64,000 nt of DNA from Anaerolineaceae bacterium (GCA_002702705.1 PABH01000020.1:124001-188000), one strand, 5' to 3'. Shown: positions 8,400-18,174, counted from the first letter of the stretch. Numbers and translations are program-made. Notes: generated from the sequence alone by a model not told the origin.

Positions 8400-9900
8400 A
8401 TGGAAAAACCTGTTATTAGGTGTTATAGGCGCATTATTTTTATCATTAACAATGGTGGTTCTATTTCCTAAAGATTATGACCTTTACATTGTTGGCTTTT
8501 TTATTTTATCCTCACTCTCGATCCTGACCATGATCTGGTTATTCCGTTGGGCGGGTGGTGAACGTTTCCTGGCAATTATTGTTTCTTTGGCTTTTTTATT
8601 AAGATTTGGGGTTGGATTATTTTTTACGCAGGCTTTGCCTTTGGTGGGGTATCCTGAAGAAGCTCAACAAGCAGGATATTTATTTGCAGATGCTTATCAA
8701 CGGGATACACAGGCTTGGGAATTAGCTGCATCTGACAGTTCCATATTTTCAGCATTTTCCGGAGAGACGTTTTTTAGTGATCAATATGGGGGATTATTAG
8801 CCTTAAGTGCTGTAGTATATCGGGTCTTTTCACCAGGAATCCACTTTAAAGCGAATATTTTATTATTAATGGCTTTTATGAGTACCCTAACAATTCTTTT
8901 TATGTGGAAAGCATTAAAACAACAATCGACCTTTATCCAAAAAACAGTGGTTTTTTTAATTGCTTTTTATCCTGATATTATTTTGTATAGTGCATCCGAA
9001 ATGCGGGAAGGGATTATTTTAGGGTTATCAGCCATCTTGTTTTATCTGGTGAATAAACCCACTTTAAAAAATCTTAAAACGGTCATAATTTCCCTTTTTG
9101 TAATTTTTGCATTGATTTTGATTAATTTAAAAGTCGCAATTTTTATTGTGTTTGCGATTGGTGTCTGGTACTTATTATTTAATAATCAAGATTTTTCATT
9201 TATCAAATCGAAACGATGGTTAACAATCCTAATTATTTTGGGTGTGATTGGAATTGGCCTGTTTAGTGTGCAGTGGTTAGCCAAAAGCAGCCAATGGGAT
9301 TCTGCCTTGCTGGTCATGGAATCAGGATGGGTCGAGACGATAATTCATCAAATTGGGAAACGATACAGACTTCCCTTTGCAACCATGTATGGTTTTTTCC
9401 GCCCATTGTTACCTGCGGCGATCATTGAGACATCGATTCCAATTTGGAAAATAACAACCATAATTCGGTCAATTAGCTGGTATATGGTGATGCCGGTTTT
9501 ATTGTATGGTTTTGTGTTTGGAATAAGAACCTTCAAGAAGGATAAAGGAAAACATTTGATTTTTTGGGTCTTAATTATGGTGTGGATTTTGTTATCCTCA
9601 CTGAGAGCGGGGGGAGATCAGTGGGATAATCCCCGTTACCGGATTAATCTTTTTGTGCTAATTGCTGTTTATTTGGCGGAAACCTTGGATTATCTGATCC
9701 TTCATAAAGATCACTGGTTTACACGGATCGTAATCGCAATTTTTGTGTTTATCGCCTTTTTCTTATACTGGTATATTAATCGGTATATTAATACATTTGC
9801 ACAGATTAATTTTTATATTATGGTTGGGTTGATTTTAATCAGTGCGGTTACCCTTTTTATTTCAGGTTTAATACATGAATATCGAATCCAAAAAAAGTAA
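8389..9900 (+). CDS. Polytopic membrane protein, GT-C/Wzy-like, function unknown
   Basis: A 503-residue protein with roughly 11 to 12 hydrophobic segments. A large loop after the third segment is rich in acidic and aromatic residues (QRDTQAWELAASD, SDQYGG), which resembles the first extracytoplasmic loop of GT-C glycosyltransferases, where an acidic residue is catalytic. A YPDIILYSASEMREG loop follows in the middle. In this setting it could be a lipid-linked sugar transferase or a repeat-unit polymerase. I see no diagnostic motif for either. It overlaps both neighbours slightly, suggesting translational coupling. Confidence 0.6.
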   Translation: MKIKWKNLLLGVIGALFLSLTMVVLFPKDYDLYIVGFFILSSLSILTMIWLFRWAGGERFLAIIVSLAFLLRFGVGLFFTQALPLVGYPEEAQQAGYLFADAYQRDTQAWELAASDSSIFSAFSGETFFSDQYGGLLALSAVVYRVFSPGIHFKANILLLMAFMSTLTILFMWKALKQQSTFIQKTVVFLIAFYPDIILYSASEMREGIILGLSAILFYLVNKPTLKNLKTVIISLFVIFALILINLKVAIFIVFAIGVWYLLFNNQDFSFIKSKRWLTILIILGVIGIGLFSVQWLAKSSQWDSALLVMESGWVETIIHQIGKRYRLPFATMYGFFRPLLPAAIIETSIPIWKITTIIRSISWYMVMPVLLYGFVFGIRTFKKDKGKHLIFWVLIMVWILLSSLRAGGDQWDNPRYRINLFVLIAVYLAETLDYLILHKDHWFTRIVIAIFVFIAFFLYWYINRYINTFAQINFYIMVGLILISAVTLFISGLIHEYRIQKK

Positions 9901-11845
9901 TCTTATCCATTTTTTTATTTTTGCGATATTACTAATTACTTCGATTTTTACGAATCTGGAAGTTCAGAAAATCGCGCTCACCGAAGAATTAATGGAATTG
10001 TCATTAAAATGGAGAATATTTCAATATATTTCCTGGCTGATTCCCACCTTTTTTTTGTTGGTCCTTCTGTTTGGCAATCGGTTAAAATTCTCGTTTTTGT
10101 CTAATCCATTTTTGCGGAAAACAACAGCCGTAATATTGTTTTTTATGGGATTATTCTTTCTGTTGTTTTTATATACTGGCGCTGGAAGTTATCAGCGCTT
10201 TTTCACTTATTTTGTTACAAAAGCCTTTCTGGCTTGGGTTGGTATCATCCTAATCTATTATGCGGTTTATTTGATTACATCTCAAAATAACATATTTTAT
10301 TTGTTTCTTAATACCATAGTAGTTGTAGGATTTATTTTTATAATTCTCAGATTGGCAGAGACTATTGCCTCCACACCGTTTTCGTTGGCCTGGTCGGAAG
10401 GCAGTTTCATATATTTAGCCTCAACTTACTTTTCAAAGCGGATTTATGGTATTGAAACAAGTATCCCTTACATTATGTCCACCCGCCATCTGTTAGAAGG
10501 TATTCCCTTTTTACTCGGAAATTTTTCGATCACTTTTCACCGTGCTTGGTTAGTCTTTTTAAATCTTTTTTCCGTAATATTTTTTGCGCTTTCCGTAATA
10601 AAAAGATTTAATATTACAAAAAAATGGCGGATGTTAATTTTTTTCTGGAGTATTTTATACGTTTTTCAGGGAGTGATTTATTACAATATTTTATTATCAG
10701 CGACCATTGTTATATGGGGATTTAATAAAGATCATAAACTGCGTTCGTTTTTTATTGTTTTGTTGGCAAGTTTGTTTGGTGGGATGAATCGAATTAACTG
10801 GGCTTTTACACCACCTTTGTTGGCAGTTTTAATTTATTTACTTGAAAATGAAGAGACCTTACCTTCTTTAAGGGATAAGATAAAGTTTCTACTTTACCCG
10901 ATTTACCTATTTGTTTTTGGATCATTAATTGGTTTAGCCGGCTTATTTGGTTATTATGTTGGTATTGGTGGTTATTCATTCAATACATTTTTAGCTCGAA
11001 TGCAGGCTGATTCCCTTTTATCCCGTCTATTACCCAGTGATACATTTCCTTTAGGTGTAATTCTTGCTTCTTTATTGGTCACAAGTGCCTTATGGTATTT
11101 TATTATTCGAGGTTGGATTAAATCGGATAATAAAAATATATTTACTTTTGGCCTGGTGTTGTTGATCAATCTGGTTTTATTTGCGGGAAGTTTGTTGGTT
11201 AGTGCAAAAATTGGGGGCGGGGCTGATTTACACAATATGGATGCTTATCTCGTAAGTGTTCTTATTACCTTTTGTTATTTTCTTTTTCCTTCTATTCAAA
11301 AAACAGAAAATTCAATAGCCTTCTCGCATTGGCGGGATAATTTTGTTTTGATCGTACTATTTTTGATCCCTGTATTTTGGCAGGTAAATTATATAAATCC
11401 CTATAAAATCCGTAGCTATTCGCAAGAAGTAACATTTCTTAATGAATTACAAACCATACTTGACCATTACCAAACCTTTGACGATCGACCGATTTTGTTT
11501 GTTACCCAAAGACAACTATTAACTTTTAACGCTATCAAAAACGTAGAATTGGTTCCCGAATATGAGTTGGTGGATACTTTTGAGATGGTGATGGCTGATA
11601 ATCAAGCTTATCTTGACCAATTAAGACAGGATATAAAGAACGAAACATTCTCCTTGATTATTATTGATCCCCAGCCCAAAGAAACTGTTTATGGCCGGAT
11701 TTTTAATGAGGAGTCAAATAAATGGTATGCCCAAGTGACAAACACCTTGTATGATTATTATGATTTGGTTTATGAAATAAAATTACCAGCTTCTCCTATT
11801 CAGATTTACGGGGCGAAAGATATAAGTACTGATACACAGCACTAA
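9875..11845 (+). CDS. Large polytopic membrane protein, possible GT-C glycosyltransferase
   Basis: A 656-residue protein with about 13 hydrophobic segments and a soluble C-terminal region of about 130 residues (from about residue 525) with an alpha/beta character. The start overlaps the upstream gene by 26 bases. I recognise no family motif with certainty; size, topology and place suggest a membrane-embedded sugar transferase acting on lipid-linked substrates. The last 50 bases overlap the 3' end of the convergent ligase/polymerase gene, so both C-termini are encoded on opposite strands of the same DNA. Confidence 0.6.
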   Translation: MNIESKKSNLIHFFIFAILLITSIFTNLEVQKIALTEELMELSLKWRIFQYISWLIPTFFLLVLLFGNRLKFSFLSNPFLRKTTAVILFFMGLFFLLFLYTGAGSYQRFFTYFVTKAFLAWVGIILIYYAVYLITSQNNIFYLFLNTIVVVGFIFIILRLAETIASTPFSLAWSEGSFIYLASTYFSKRIYGIETSIPYIMSTRHLLEGIPFLLGNFSITFHRAWLVFLNLFSVIFFALSVIKRFNITKKWRMLIFFWSILYVFQGVIYYNILLSATIVIWGFNKDHKLRSFFIVLLASLFGGMNRINWAFTPPLLAVLIYLLENEETLPSLRDKIKFLLYPIYLFVFGSLIGLAGLFGYYVGIGGYSFNTFLARMQADSLLSRLLPSDTFPLGVILASLLVTSALWYFIIRGWIKSDNKNIFTFGLVLLINLVLFAGSLLVSAKIGGGADLHNMDAYLVSVLITFCYFLFPSIQKTENSIAFSHWRDNFVLIVLFLIPVFWQVNYINPYKIRSYSQEVTFLNELQTILDHYQTFDDRPILFVTQRQLLTFNAIKNVELVPEYELVDTFEMVMADNQAYLDQLRQDIKNETFSLIIIDPQPKETVYGRIFNEESNKWYAQVTNTLYDYYDLVYEIKLPASPIQIYGAKDISTDTQH

Positions 11846-13241
11846 CGAATCCAGCGATTAACCAATAATAGGGTAGGGCAAAACTATCTATGCTAAACCC
11901 TTCAAATACAAAGGCAATTATTGCAAATAAGCCAGCATATCCAATGCTTTGGTAAAGAGGGTTAGTGTCCCGTTTTAACAAGTTTGCTTGGCTCCAAATA
12001 AGAACTAACCAAATAAAAAACATTGAAAAACCAGTAACTCCAGTTTCGGATAGAATCTTTGTCCATAAATTTTTATTGTTGGGCAAATAATCTTCACGAT
12101 AAAAAATATTCCTTGGTTCATCTAATGCCCAGGTAAAGGAAGATAATTTTTCTTCAAAGAAAAAACCAGAATTACCTAATCCAACGCCAAGAATAGGGTA
12201 GTCATTAAACACTCGCCAGCCAGCTTGCCAATACATGACGCGTTCTGCTACTTGAAACTCGTTTGCAATGGAGGAAAATTGTTGGTTTTGATAGGTCGCT
12301 GGATTTAATAAGTTTTCCATACGTTTGTCGAATTTGCTGATAAAGAAAATTGAAGTAACAAGTCCAACGATATATATGATTACGAGTATGCCTGAAATAT
12401 AAAAATTTGAAAGGTTAACTTTGAAGGAGTGAAGAACTAATTTTTTACCTTGTTTGATTAAAACTGCATGAATCTTGATCATCAAATAGACCGACATAAA
12501 GGCAAGGCTAACCAACCCAATTCTGGACTTTGTAAAAATTAAAAAAATTATGGAAAAAAATAATAAAATATTTTCAAAACTTATTTTTAAGATTTTATTA
12601 TGAAAAACTGAAATGTTTTGAATGGATAAGCCTAACCACAGGGGAATATAAAAAATTGTCAATGTATGGGCAAACCAAGAAGGTTCAAAAGCGAAACCAG
12701 TAATCCTGCCACGATATAAATTTCCTGAAGTTGATAATAAAGATTGGATATTTAATAAAGTATCTGAATAAGCTCCAAAAACCATCCAGCTAACTAATTG
12801 GATAGCAGACCAGATAAAGAGAGGTATCATTGAAATTGCAATTATTTGAATTGTCTTTATTAAAATACGATCTGTTGTAATAAAATTTGAGATAATGATA
12901 AAGAATCCAAACCCGATAAAAAGAGTGATCAAACCTTCTGTCTGAGTGTGAATTAGAGAAAGGTTTTTTTGAAGGGGAATATCCAAAAAATAAGCTGTGA
13001 ATGAGGACAAAATAGAAAAAACGAGAAACAGAAATAATGGTTTGGAAAAATACAGGTTTTTTTGCTTAAGAATTCTTGGAACCAACCAAAAAACCAATAA
13101 GAAACCCATCAAAATTATCGATGGGGCTGCAACCATGGATGATCTTAATAACTTGGCCGTTAACGGTAAACTGGTAATAGGTAAAAGAAATAAAAGCAGA
13201 CCCCAAAAAAGATAATTTATTTTATGGATTTGGTTTTTCAT
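11796..13241 (-). CDS. O-antigen ligase/polymerase-like membrane protein (Wzy_C type)
   Basis: A 481-residue protein with about 12 hydrophobic segments. Towards the C-terminus, after a long extracytoplasmic loop, it has the segment DYPILGVGLGNSGFFFEE, which matches the typical PxxGxGxxxF pattern of O-antigen ligase/Wzy_C proteins. These act on the outer side of the inner membrane, polymerising or transferring undecaprenyl-linked glycans. It is on the minus strand, downstream of and overlapping by 20 bases a Wzz-like gene, which fits a polymerase and chain-length pair. Its 3' end overlaps the convergent gene by 50 bp. Confidence 0.75.
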   Translation of the reverse strand: MKNQIHKINYLFWGLLLFLLPITSLPLTAKLLRSSMVAAPSIILMGFLLVFWLVPRILKQKNLYFSKPLFLFLVFSILSSFTAYFLDIPLQKNLSLIHTQTEGLITLFIGFGFFIIISNFITTDRILIKTIQIIAISMIPLFIWSAIQLVSWMVFGAYSDTLLNIQSLLSTSGNLYRGRITGFAFEPSWFAHTLTIFYIPLWLGLSIQNISVFHNKILKISFENILLFFSIIFLIFTKSRIGLVSLAFMSVYLMIKIHAVLIKQGKKLVLHSFKVNLSNFYISGILVIIYIVGLVTSIFFISKFDKRMENLLNPATYQNQQFSSIANEFQVAERVMYWQAGWRVFNDYPILGVGLGNSGFFFEEKLSSFTWALDEPRNIFYREDYLPNNKNLWTKILSETGVTGFSMFFIWLVLIWSQANLLKRDTNPLYQSIGYAGLFAIIAFVFEGFSIDSFALPYYWLIAGFVSAVYQYLYLSPRKSE

Positions 13242-14007
13242 TTGTAGACGGCCGTTTTTTTACTAACAAGATTTTAATCAATGCGAGGATAAATCCAATA
13301 AAAAAGCCTGCTAATACCAAATTATTTGTATGAAACCGTGTGACTTGCGGAACAGAACCTTCTTGATTAACTAAATAAAAGGTTAATCCCGGAAATAAAC
13401 CATTACTTAAGAACTTTTCTTCCATGATGGTTTCGGAAGAAGGGAGTTGGTTCGATATAGATTCGCATAGAGAAGGCGCAGGTAAAATTACCGAGTTTTC
13501 AATACAACGGAGATAGCTGTTTTGGAAATCAACAAAAGTTTGGTATTTAAGTGCGTGTTCATAAGAATCTGATAGTTTATCAAAGGCATTCTGAGCCCAG
13601 GTGGTAACAATGATCTGAGGTAACGTTTGATCTTGTGATGTGTACTTAAGAATTATCAGGTTCGCTTTTCTCTCTACTGATCGATTATTCACAAATTCTT
13701 CTTTGGACAACACAATTTGATCTGATTGCAGTGATTGCAAGGTGGATTCCATTACATCATCGGACAAAAATAAGGCTTCTACTAAGCCAATATATTGATC
13801 TTGATCATACTGGGAGATATGTCCAATTTCTTTAAAATTGATCCCAACGGATATTTGTGAAGACGAAATATAGACTGGTTTGATGATGAAAGAAGCAATT
13901 AGGAATGAGACAATCGCACCTGAAAGCGCAATTAATAATAAAAACAACCAATGATCAATGATCTCAGAAAATAATTCAGAAGAAGTGAGCGTAGGGTTTG
14001 TTTTCAT
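13222..14007 (-). CDS. Wzz-like chain-length determinant / polysaccharide co-polymerase
   Basis: A 261-residue protein with the classic co-polymerase topology: a transmembrane segment near residues 17-40, a large extracytoplasmic region of about 180 residues, and a second transmembrane segment near residues 228-250 followed by a short basic tail. The membrane-proximal SSSQISVG segment is like Wzz domains. There is no tyrosine kinase domain. It would set glycan chain length together with the polymerase-like protein encoded next on the same strand. Sequence conservation in this family is low, so the call rests on topology and context. Confidence 0.7.
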   Translation of the reverse strand: MKTNPTLTSSELFSEIIDHWLFLLLIALSGAIVSFLIASFIIKPVYISSSQISVGINFKEIGHISQYDQDQYIGLVEALFLSDDVMESTLQSLQSDQIVLSKEEFVNNRSVERKANLIILKYTSQDQTLPQIIVTTWAQNAFDKLSDSYEHALKYQTFVDFQNSYLRCIENSVILPAPSLCESISNQLPSSETIMEEKFLSNGLFPGLTFYLVNQEGSVPQVTRFHTNNLVLAGFFIGFILALIKILLVKKRPSTNEKPNP

Positions 14008-14076
14008 ATTATTTTTTGAAGTATATCATAAGGGAATTTTGATTTCTAACATTTTTCAATCAGGATTAACTTCGAT

Positions 14077-14082
14077 TATAAT
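14077..14082 (+). promoter_or_regulatory. Candidate -10 element close to the start codon of the 14089 gene
   Basis: A perfect TATAAT lies only six bases before the ATG at 14089, with a TTCAAT sixteen bases further upstream as a weak -35. Transcription would start at or near the A of the ATG, giving a leaderless message. The 81-bp region between the divergent Wzz-like gene and this gene holds nothing else clear. Confidence 0.45.
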
Positions 14083-14088
14083 CAAGCC

Positions 14089-16551
14089 ATGAATTCTAAA
14101 AAGACTCAAATGATTGTGAAATTATTTTTTGGGATTTTACTCACAATTAATTTAGTTTCCCTAATAAGTATTTTTCAAATTTCACCTGACCCAAAAAATG
14201 CTTTCTTATGGGGTTATTCATTAGCACGATGGGGTCTAATAGCCCTTGAAGTAATTTCATTAATTGCCATCTTGTTTCTTTTGATAAGAAGTTTTAATCA
14301 AGGTTTTTTTGTAAATATTTTTGGTTATGGTGAAAAATTTATTACCAATCATAAATGGGTATCTGGTACGATATTATTTTTTACATTGGTTCTTGTTTTG
14401 TCTCCACCTTACCGATTTGGGCTATATGCAGCAGTATTCGAAAGGTTAAACCCACTGATCGATTTTCTTGGAATTGCTTTATTTATATATTTATTTTTTG
14501 TTTTTGTCTGTTGGGAGAATATTAATTCATCGATAAAAATTGATAAAAAATTGCTTCGATTTGGTCTATTTATATATGCGTTTTTATTAATATTATGGCT
14601 TTTTATATTTTTAACAAGGATTGGTTTAGAAATTGATTATTTCCATTGGGGTGGAGCGGCAACACCGGTCTTATTTTCAACCATAGTTATTGCTGCATAC
14701 TTAACCTTTAATTTTACTTTTTTAATTAAGAGAATTAATAATAAAAAAATAGTTTATTTATTAATTCCGATTATCTTATATTTTGGAACATATATCTTAT
14801 GGCAGTCTCAGCCGTTTACTCCCAGCTTTTTTGCACCAGAGCCGGTAGCTCCAAATTACGAATTTTATCCATATTCTGATGCACATTATTATGCGATGAC
14901 TTCTCAATCCTTATTGGTGGGCGAGGGATATATGAACCGAGGAGTCGTACAAAAACCGATTTATGGCTTTTTAATTTATCTTTTTAGTCTTCTTGGTGGC
15001 CAGGATTATTTTTCAATAATCAATCTCCAAATACTATTTTTTGCGGTTTTTCCCGTTTTGATTTATTTATTGGGTAAACATATTAATGGGCCAAATTTTG
15101 GTATATTTATTGCTTTAATCGCAATAATTCGAGAGATAACCGCTTATCGAACAACGCCATTTATTGAAGTAATTCATTCAAAGCTGTTAATGACCGATTT
15201 TTTTGCAGCTATATTTGCTGTTTGGATAAGTTTATTATTAATTAGGATTGTCAAAAGTAAAAAAAATGTAGAAATTAATATTGTTTTTCTGGGTGTTGTT
15301 ACCGGAATGGGGTTAATGGTTCGATTTAATATTTTGTTTCTCATTTTTCCTATTGTTTTTACATTATTATTCTTAACCCAACACCAATTTAAGAAAAAAA
15401 TAATCCATTCCGTTATTTTTGCAATATCTTGTTTCTTGATTCTACTTCCCTGGATGATAAGGAATTATTACTATATTGGCGAATTCGGTGTTGAAAATTC
15501 AAAAATAAGAGCGGTGATTGATACTCGATTTGAGGAAAATGAAAAAACCCAACCAACACCCAATCCATCGAATCCAAAACCGGATCTAATGGTAATAAAT
15601 GATCACAACAAAGGTGGGATTGACTTGGTTGGCATTATTAAATTTACAAGTGCAAATTTTTTACATAATGAAATTCATTCCATATTGATTTTGCCAAACA
15701 CATTTGAATTGGTAAATGTTGAGCATCTAATTAATGAGAACGAGTATTTTTATGAAACGTGGGAAGGCAATGTAAATTTTAAATTAATTATTTTTACATT
15801 TATTAATTTATTTATTTTATCAATTGGTTTAATCATCGCTTTAAGAAAAATCGGACCATCTGGCCTTCTCCCTTTTGTGATTCACATTTTTTATAATCTC
15901 TCAAACGGATTGGGAAGGGTATCCGGTTGGCGTTATGTTCTTGTTACAGATTGGGTTATATATTTATATTACGTTTTGGCCTTATTCTCTGCAATTCTCT
16001 GGTTGGGTCGAAAGTTAAAACTTATTAATCAAAAACCTAATGAAGTCACTCAACAAGAATTTGTTTCATCAAAGAGATTACCTATTCTTGGAACTCTTAT
16101 TTTTGTTTTATTTTCTATTGGGATGATACTTCCAGAAGCTATGATAAAACCAATGTATCCTGGTTATATTAGTTGTGAACAGTCTCTTAAATTAGCATCT
16201 AACCCTAATTATTCAAATATGCTTACTGAACTTGATCCCTGTGATAATACTGATAAAATTATTCTTTATGAAAAGGCCTTATATCCCAAATATTATCCAG
16301 CAAATAAAGGTGAACCAGGCGTTGGATTGCCGTGGTTAAATCCACAGAAAAGTGACCATTTGGGATTTTCGATTGTTGGCCCTGTCATTTCCGGGGTAGT
16401 ATTAGAAGCACAGGGCAAACCGCCCAGAATAACGAATAGCCAAGAAGTAATCATTATCGGAAGTTGGAACAATAGTGTACAGGATTATCCTTATATTGAT
16501 GCTGATGTTGTGTTTTTTCTGGAAGATAATCTGTTGCTAAAAAGAAAATGA
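14089..16551 (+). CDS. Very large polytopic membrane protein, GT-C (PMT/ArnT-like) glycosyltransferase candidate
   Basis: An 820-residue protein with about 14 or more hydrophobic segments and a soluble C-terminal part of about 150 residues. The loop near residues 258-275 contains FYPYSDAHYYAMTSQSLL, which resembles the acidic, aromatic first loop of GT-C enzymes, and a downstream QKPIYGFLIYLFSLLGG segment resembles the PxxP/PPLY region of that superfamily. It probably uses a polyprenyl-phosphate sugar outside the membrane. The coding sequence is distinctly AT-rich. There is no visible ribosome binding site; see the promoter entry. Confidence 0.62.
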   Translation: MNSKKTQMIVKLFFGILLTINLVSLISIFQISPDPKNAFLWGYSLARWGLIALEVISLIAILFLLIRSFNQGFFVNIFGYGEKFITNHKWVSGTILFFTLVLVLSPPYRFGLYAAVFERLNPLIDFLGIALFIYLFFVFVCWENINSSIKIDKKLLRFGLFIYAFLLILWLFIFLTRIGLEIDYFHWGGAATPVLFSTIVIAAYLTFNFTFLIKRINNKKIVYLLIPIILYFGTYILWQSQPFTPSFFAPEPVAPNYEFYPYSDAHYYAMTSQSLLVGEGYMNRGVVQKPIYGFLIYLFSLLGGQDYFSIINLQILFFAVFPVLIYLLGKHINGPNFGIFIALIAIIREITAYRTTPFIEVIHSKLLMTDFFAAIFAVWISLLLIRIVKSKKNVEINIVFLGVVTGMGLMVRFNILFLIFPIVFTLLFLTQHQFKKKIIHSVIFAISCFLILLPWMIRNYYYIGEFGVENSKIRAVIDTRFEENEKTQPTPNPSNPKPDLMVINDHNKGGIDLVGIIKFTSANFLHNEIHSILILPNTFELVNVEHLINENEYFYETWEGNVNFKLIIFTFINLFILSIGLIIALRKIGPSGLLPFVIHIFYNLSNGLGRVSGWRYVLVTDWVIYLYYVLALFSAILWLGRKLKLINQKPNEVTQQEFVSSKRLPILGTLIFVLFSIGMILPEAMIKPMYPGYISCEQSLKLASNPNYSNMLTELDPCDNTDKIILYEKALYPKYYPANKGEPGVGLPWLNPQKSDHLGFSIVGPVISGVVLEAQGKPPRITNSQEVIIIGSWNNSVQDYPYIDADVVFFLEDNLLLKRK

Positions 16552-16585
16552 GTCAAAAATTCAAGAAACAAGGTGAATAAAAAAA

Positions 16586-17410
16586 TTGGAAAAATATCGT
16601 TATGTTTTTGATGCGAAGGTTAAGACTCAGCGTCCACTAGAAGAAATTAAGCAAGTTTATCGTTACCGATACTTGATTCTACAGCTGTTACGCCGTGACA
16701 TTGTAACAAGGTACAAAAGATCTTTTTTGGGTGTAGCATGGACAATGTTAAACCCATTGGGCACAATGATTGTGTTGTCAATTGCATTTTCTCAGGTTTT
16801 TGGCATTGTGGAAAGATATCCAGCTTATATCTTGAGCGGTTTGATGGCTTGGAATTTCTTCTCACAAACAACGAATGCTAGTATGGTGAACTTGGTCTGG
16901 GGTGGAGGGTTGCTAAAAAGAATTTATATGCCTAGAACTGCATTTGCAATTTCTGCTATAGGTACAGGGCTTGTAAATTTAGTATTATCATTAGTTCCAT
17001 TAGTGATCGTGATGTTGGCAACCGGAGTCAGGATTCGATGGACGGTTGTATTCCTACCGCTTCCTATATTATGTTTAATCATGTTTTCGCTTGGCTTTGG
17101 ATTAATATTAAGCGCTTTTGCAGTTTATTTTCCGGATGTTGCTGAGATGTATAATATTGGTATTACAGCCTGGATGTATCTAACTCCAATTATCTACCCG
17201 GTGGATATCTTGCCCGACCTTGCAAGGAAATTAATTTCCACCTTAAATCCAATGTATAGCATCGTAAATTTATTTAGAATTCCAATTTATGATGGCAAAA
17301 TCCCTACATTACCAGAGATATTAATTCCTTTTTCAATTTCGCTGGTGTTCTTAATTGTGGGTTGGTGGTTTTTCTCAAATCGATCAGATGAATTTGCATA
17401 TCGGATATAA
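16586..17410 (+). CDS. wzm: Polysaccharide ABC transporter permease (Wzm/TagG-like)
   Basis: A 274-residue permease of the ABC-2 family with six hydrophobic segments. The N-terminal amphipathic part has the family hallmark LRRDIVTRYKRSFLGVAWTM, where the protein binds the ATPase. It forms the channel for export of lipid-linked polysaccharide or teichoic-acid-like polymer. The start is a TTG at 16586. It is immediately followed by the matching ATPase gene, which settles the role. The sugar chain exported may contain rhamnose, because rml genes follow. Confidence 0.9.
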   Translation: MEKYRYVFDAKVKTQRPLEEIKQVYRYRYLILQLLRRDIVTRYKRSFLGVAWTMLNPLGTMIVLSIAFSQVFGIVERYPAYILSGLMAWNFFSQTTNASMVNLVWGGGLLKRIYMPRTAFAISAIGTGLVNLVLSLVPLVIVMLATGVRIRWTVVFLPLPILCLIMFSLGFGLILSAFAVYFPDVAEMYNIGITAWMYLTPIIYPVDILPDLARKLISTLNPMYSIVNLFRIPIYDGKIPTLPEILIPFSISLVFLIVGWWFFSNRSDEFAYRI

Positions 17411-17414
17411 ATTT

Positions 17415-18164
17415 ATGAATAAAACACAATCCATTAAATTAGAAAATGTTTCAGTAAAGTATCGTGTTCCTAATGAACGGATAGGGACTTTTAAGGAATA
17501 TATCATCCGTAGTTTACAAGGAAAAATATTTCATGAAAAATTTTATGCTTTAAAAGACATAAATCTTGAAGTAGGCGAGGGTGAAATATTTGGTCTTATT
17601 GGTCATAATGGGGCTGGAAAAAGCACAATGTTAAAATTAATTGCCAGAGTGCTAACACCATCTGAAGGTAGGATTGAAGTATGTGGTAGCGTTTCGCCAT
17701 TGTTAGAACTTGGTGCAGGTTTTCATCCTGAAATGTCTGGCCGTGAGAATGTTTACTTGAATGGGGCGTTGTTGGGTTTTAGTAAAAAAGAAATGGATGA
17801 AAAGTATCGTCGAATTGTTGAGTTTGCTGGTTTAGAAGATTTTATTGAAGCACCCATGCGTACTTATTCTTCTGGTATGTGGGCAAGATTAGGATTTGCG
17901 GTTGCTACCGATACGAGGCCTGATATATTATTGGTTGATGAGATTCTTGCTGTGGGTGATGAAGCCTTTCAAAAGAAATGTTTTGATCGAATTAATGAAT
18001 TTCAAAAATCCGGAACGACAATTTTTATTGTCGCTCATGGCATGGATATAATCCAATCGATGTGTCAACGTGTATGTTGGATCAATCAAGGTAATTTAAT
18101 GTACATTGGTGATCCAGAAACTGCAATTGAAAAATACCGAGATGGTTTCAGAAAAGATCAATAG
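17415..18164 (+). CDS. wzt: Polysaccharide ABC transporter ATPase (Wzt/TagH-like)
   Basis: A 249-residue ABC ATPase. Walker A GHNGAGKST, signature region YSSGMWARLGFA, Walker B DILLVDEIL and the H-loop histidine (FIVAHGMD) are all present. The segment SPLLELGAGFHPEMSGREN is typical of polysaccharide/teichoic acid exporters. It ends right after the nucleotide-binding domain and lacks the carbohydrate-binding C-terminal domain found in O9a-type Wzt. I chose the ATG at 17415; upstream in-frame starts would overlap the permease gene. It partners the permease at 16586-17410. Confidence 0.92.
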   Translation: MNKTQSIKLENVSVKYRVPNERIGTFKEYIIRSLQGKIFHEKFYALKDINLEVGEGEIFGLIGHNGAGKSTMLKLIARVLTPSEGRIEVCGSVSPLLELGAGFHPEMSGRENVYLNGALLGFSKKEMDEKYRRIVEFAGLEDFIEAPMRTYSSGMWARLGFAVATDTRPDILLVDEILAVGDEAFQKKCFDRINEFQKSGTTIFIVAHGMDIIQSMCQRVCWINQGNLMYIGDPETAIEKYRDGFRKDQ

Positions 18165-18174
18165 AGGGAGATTA

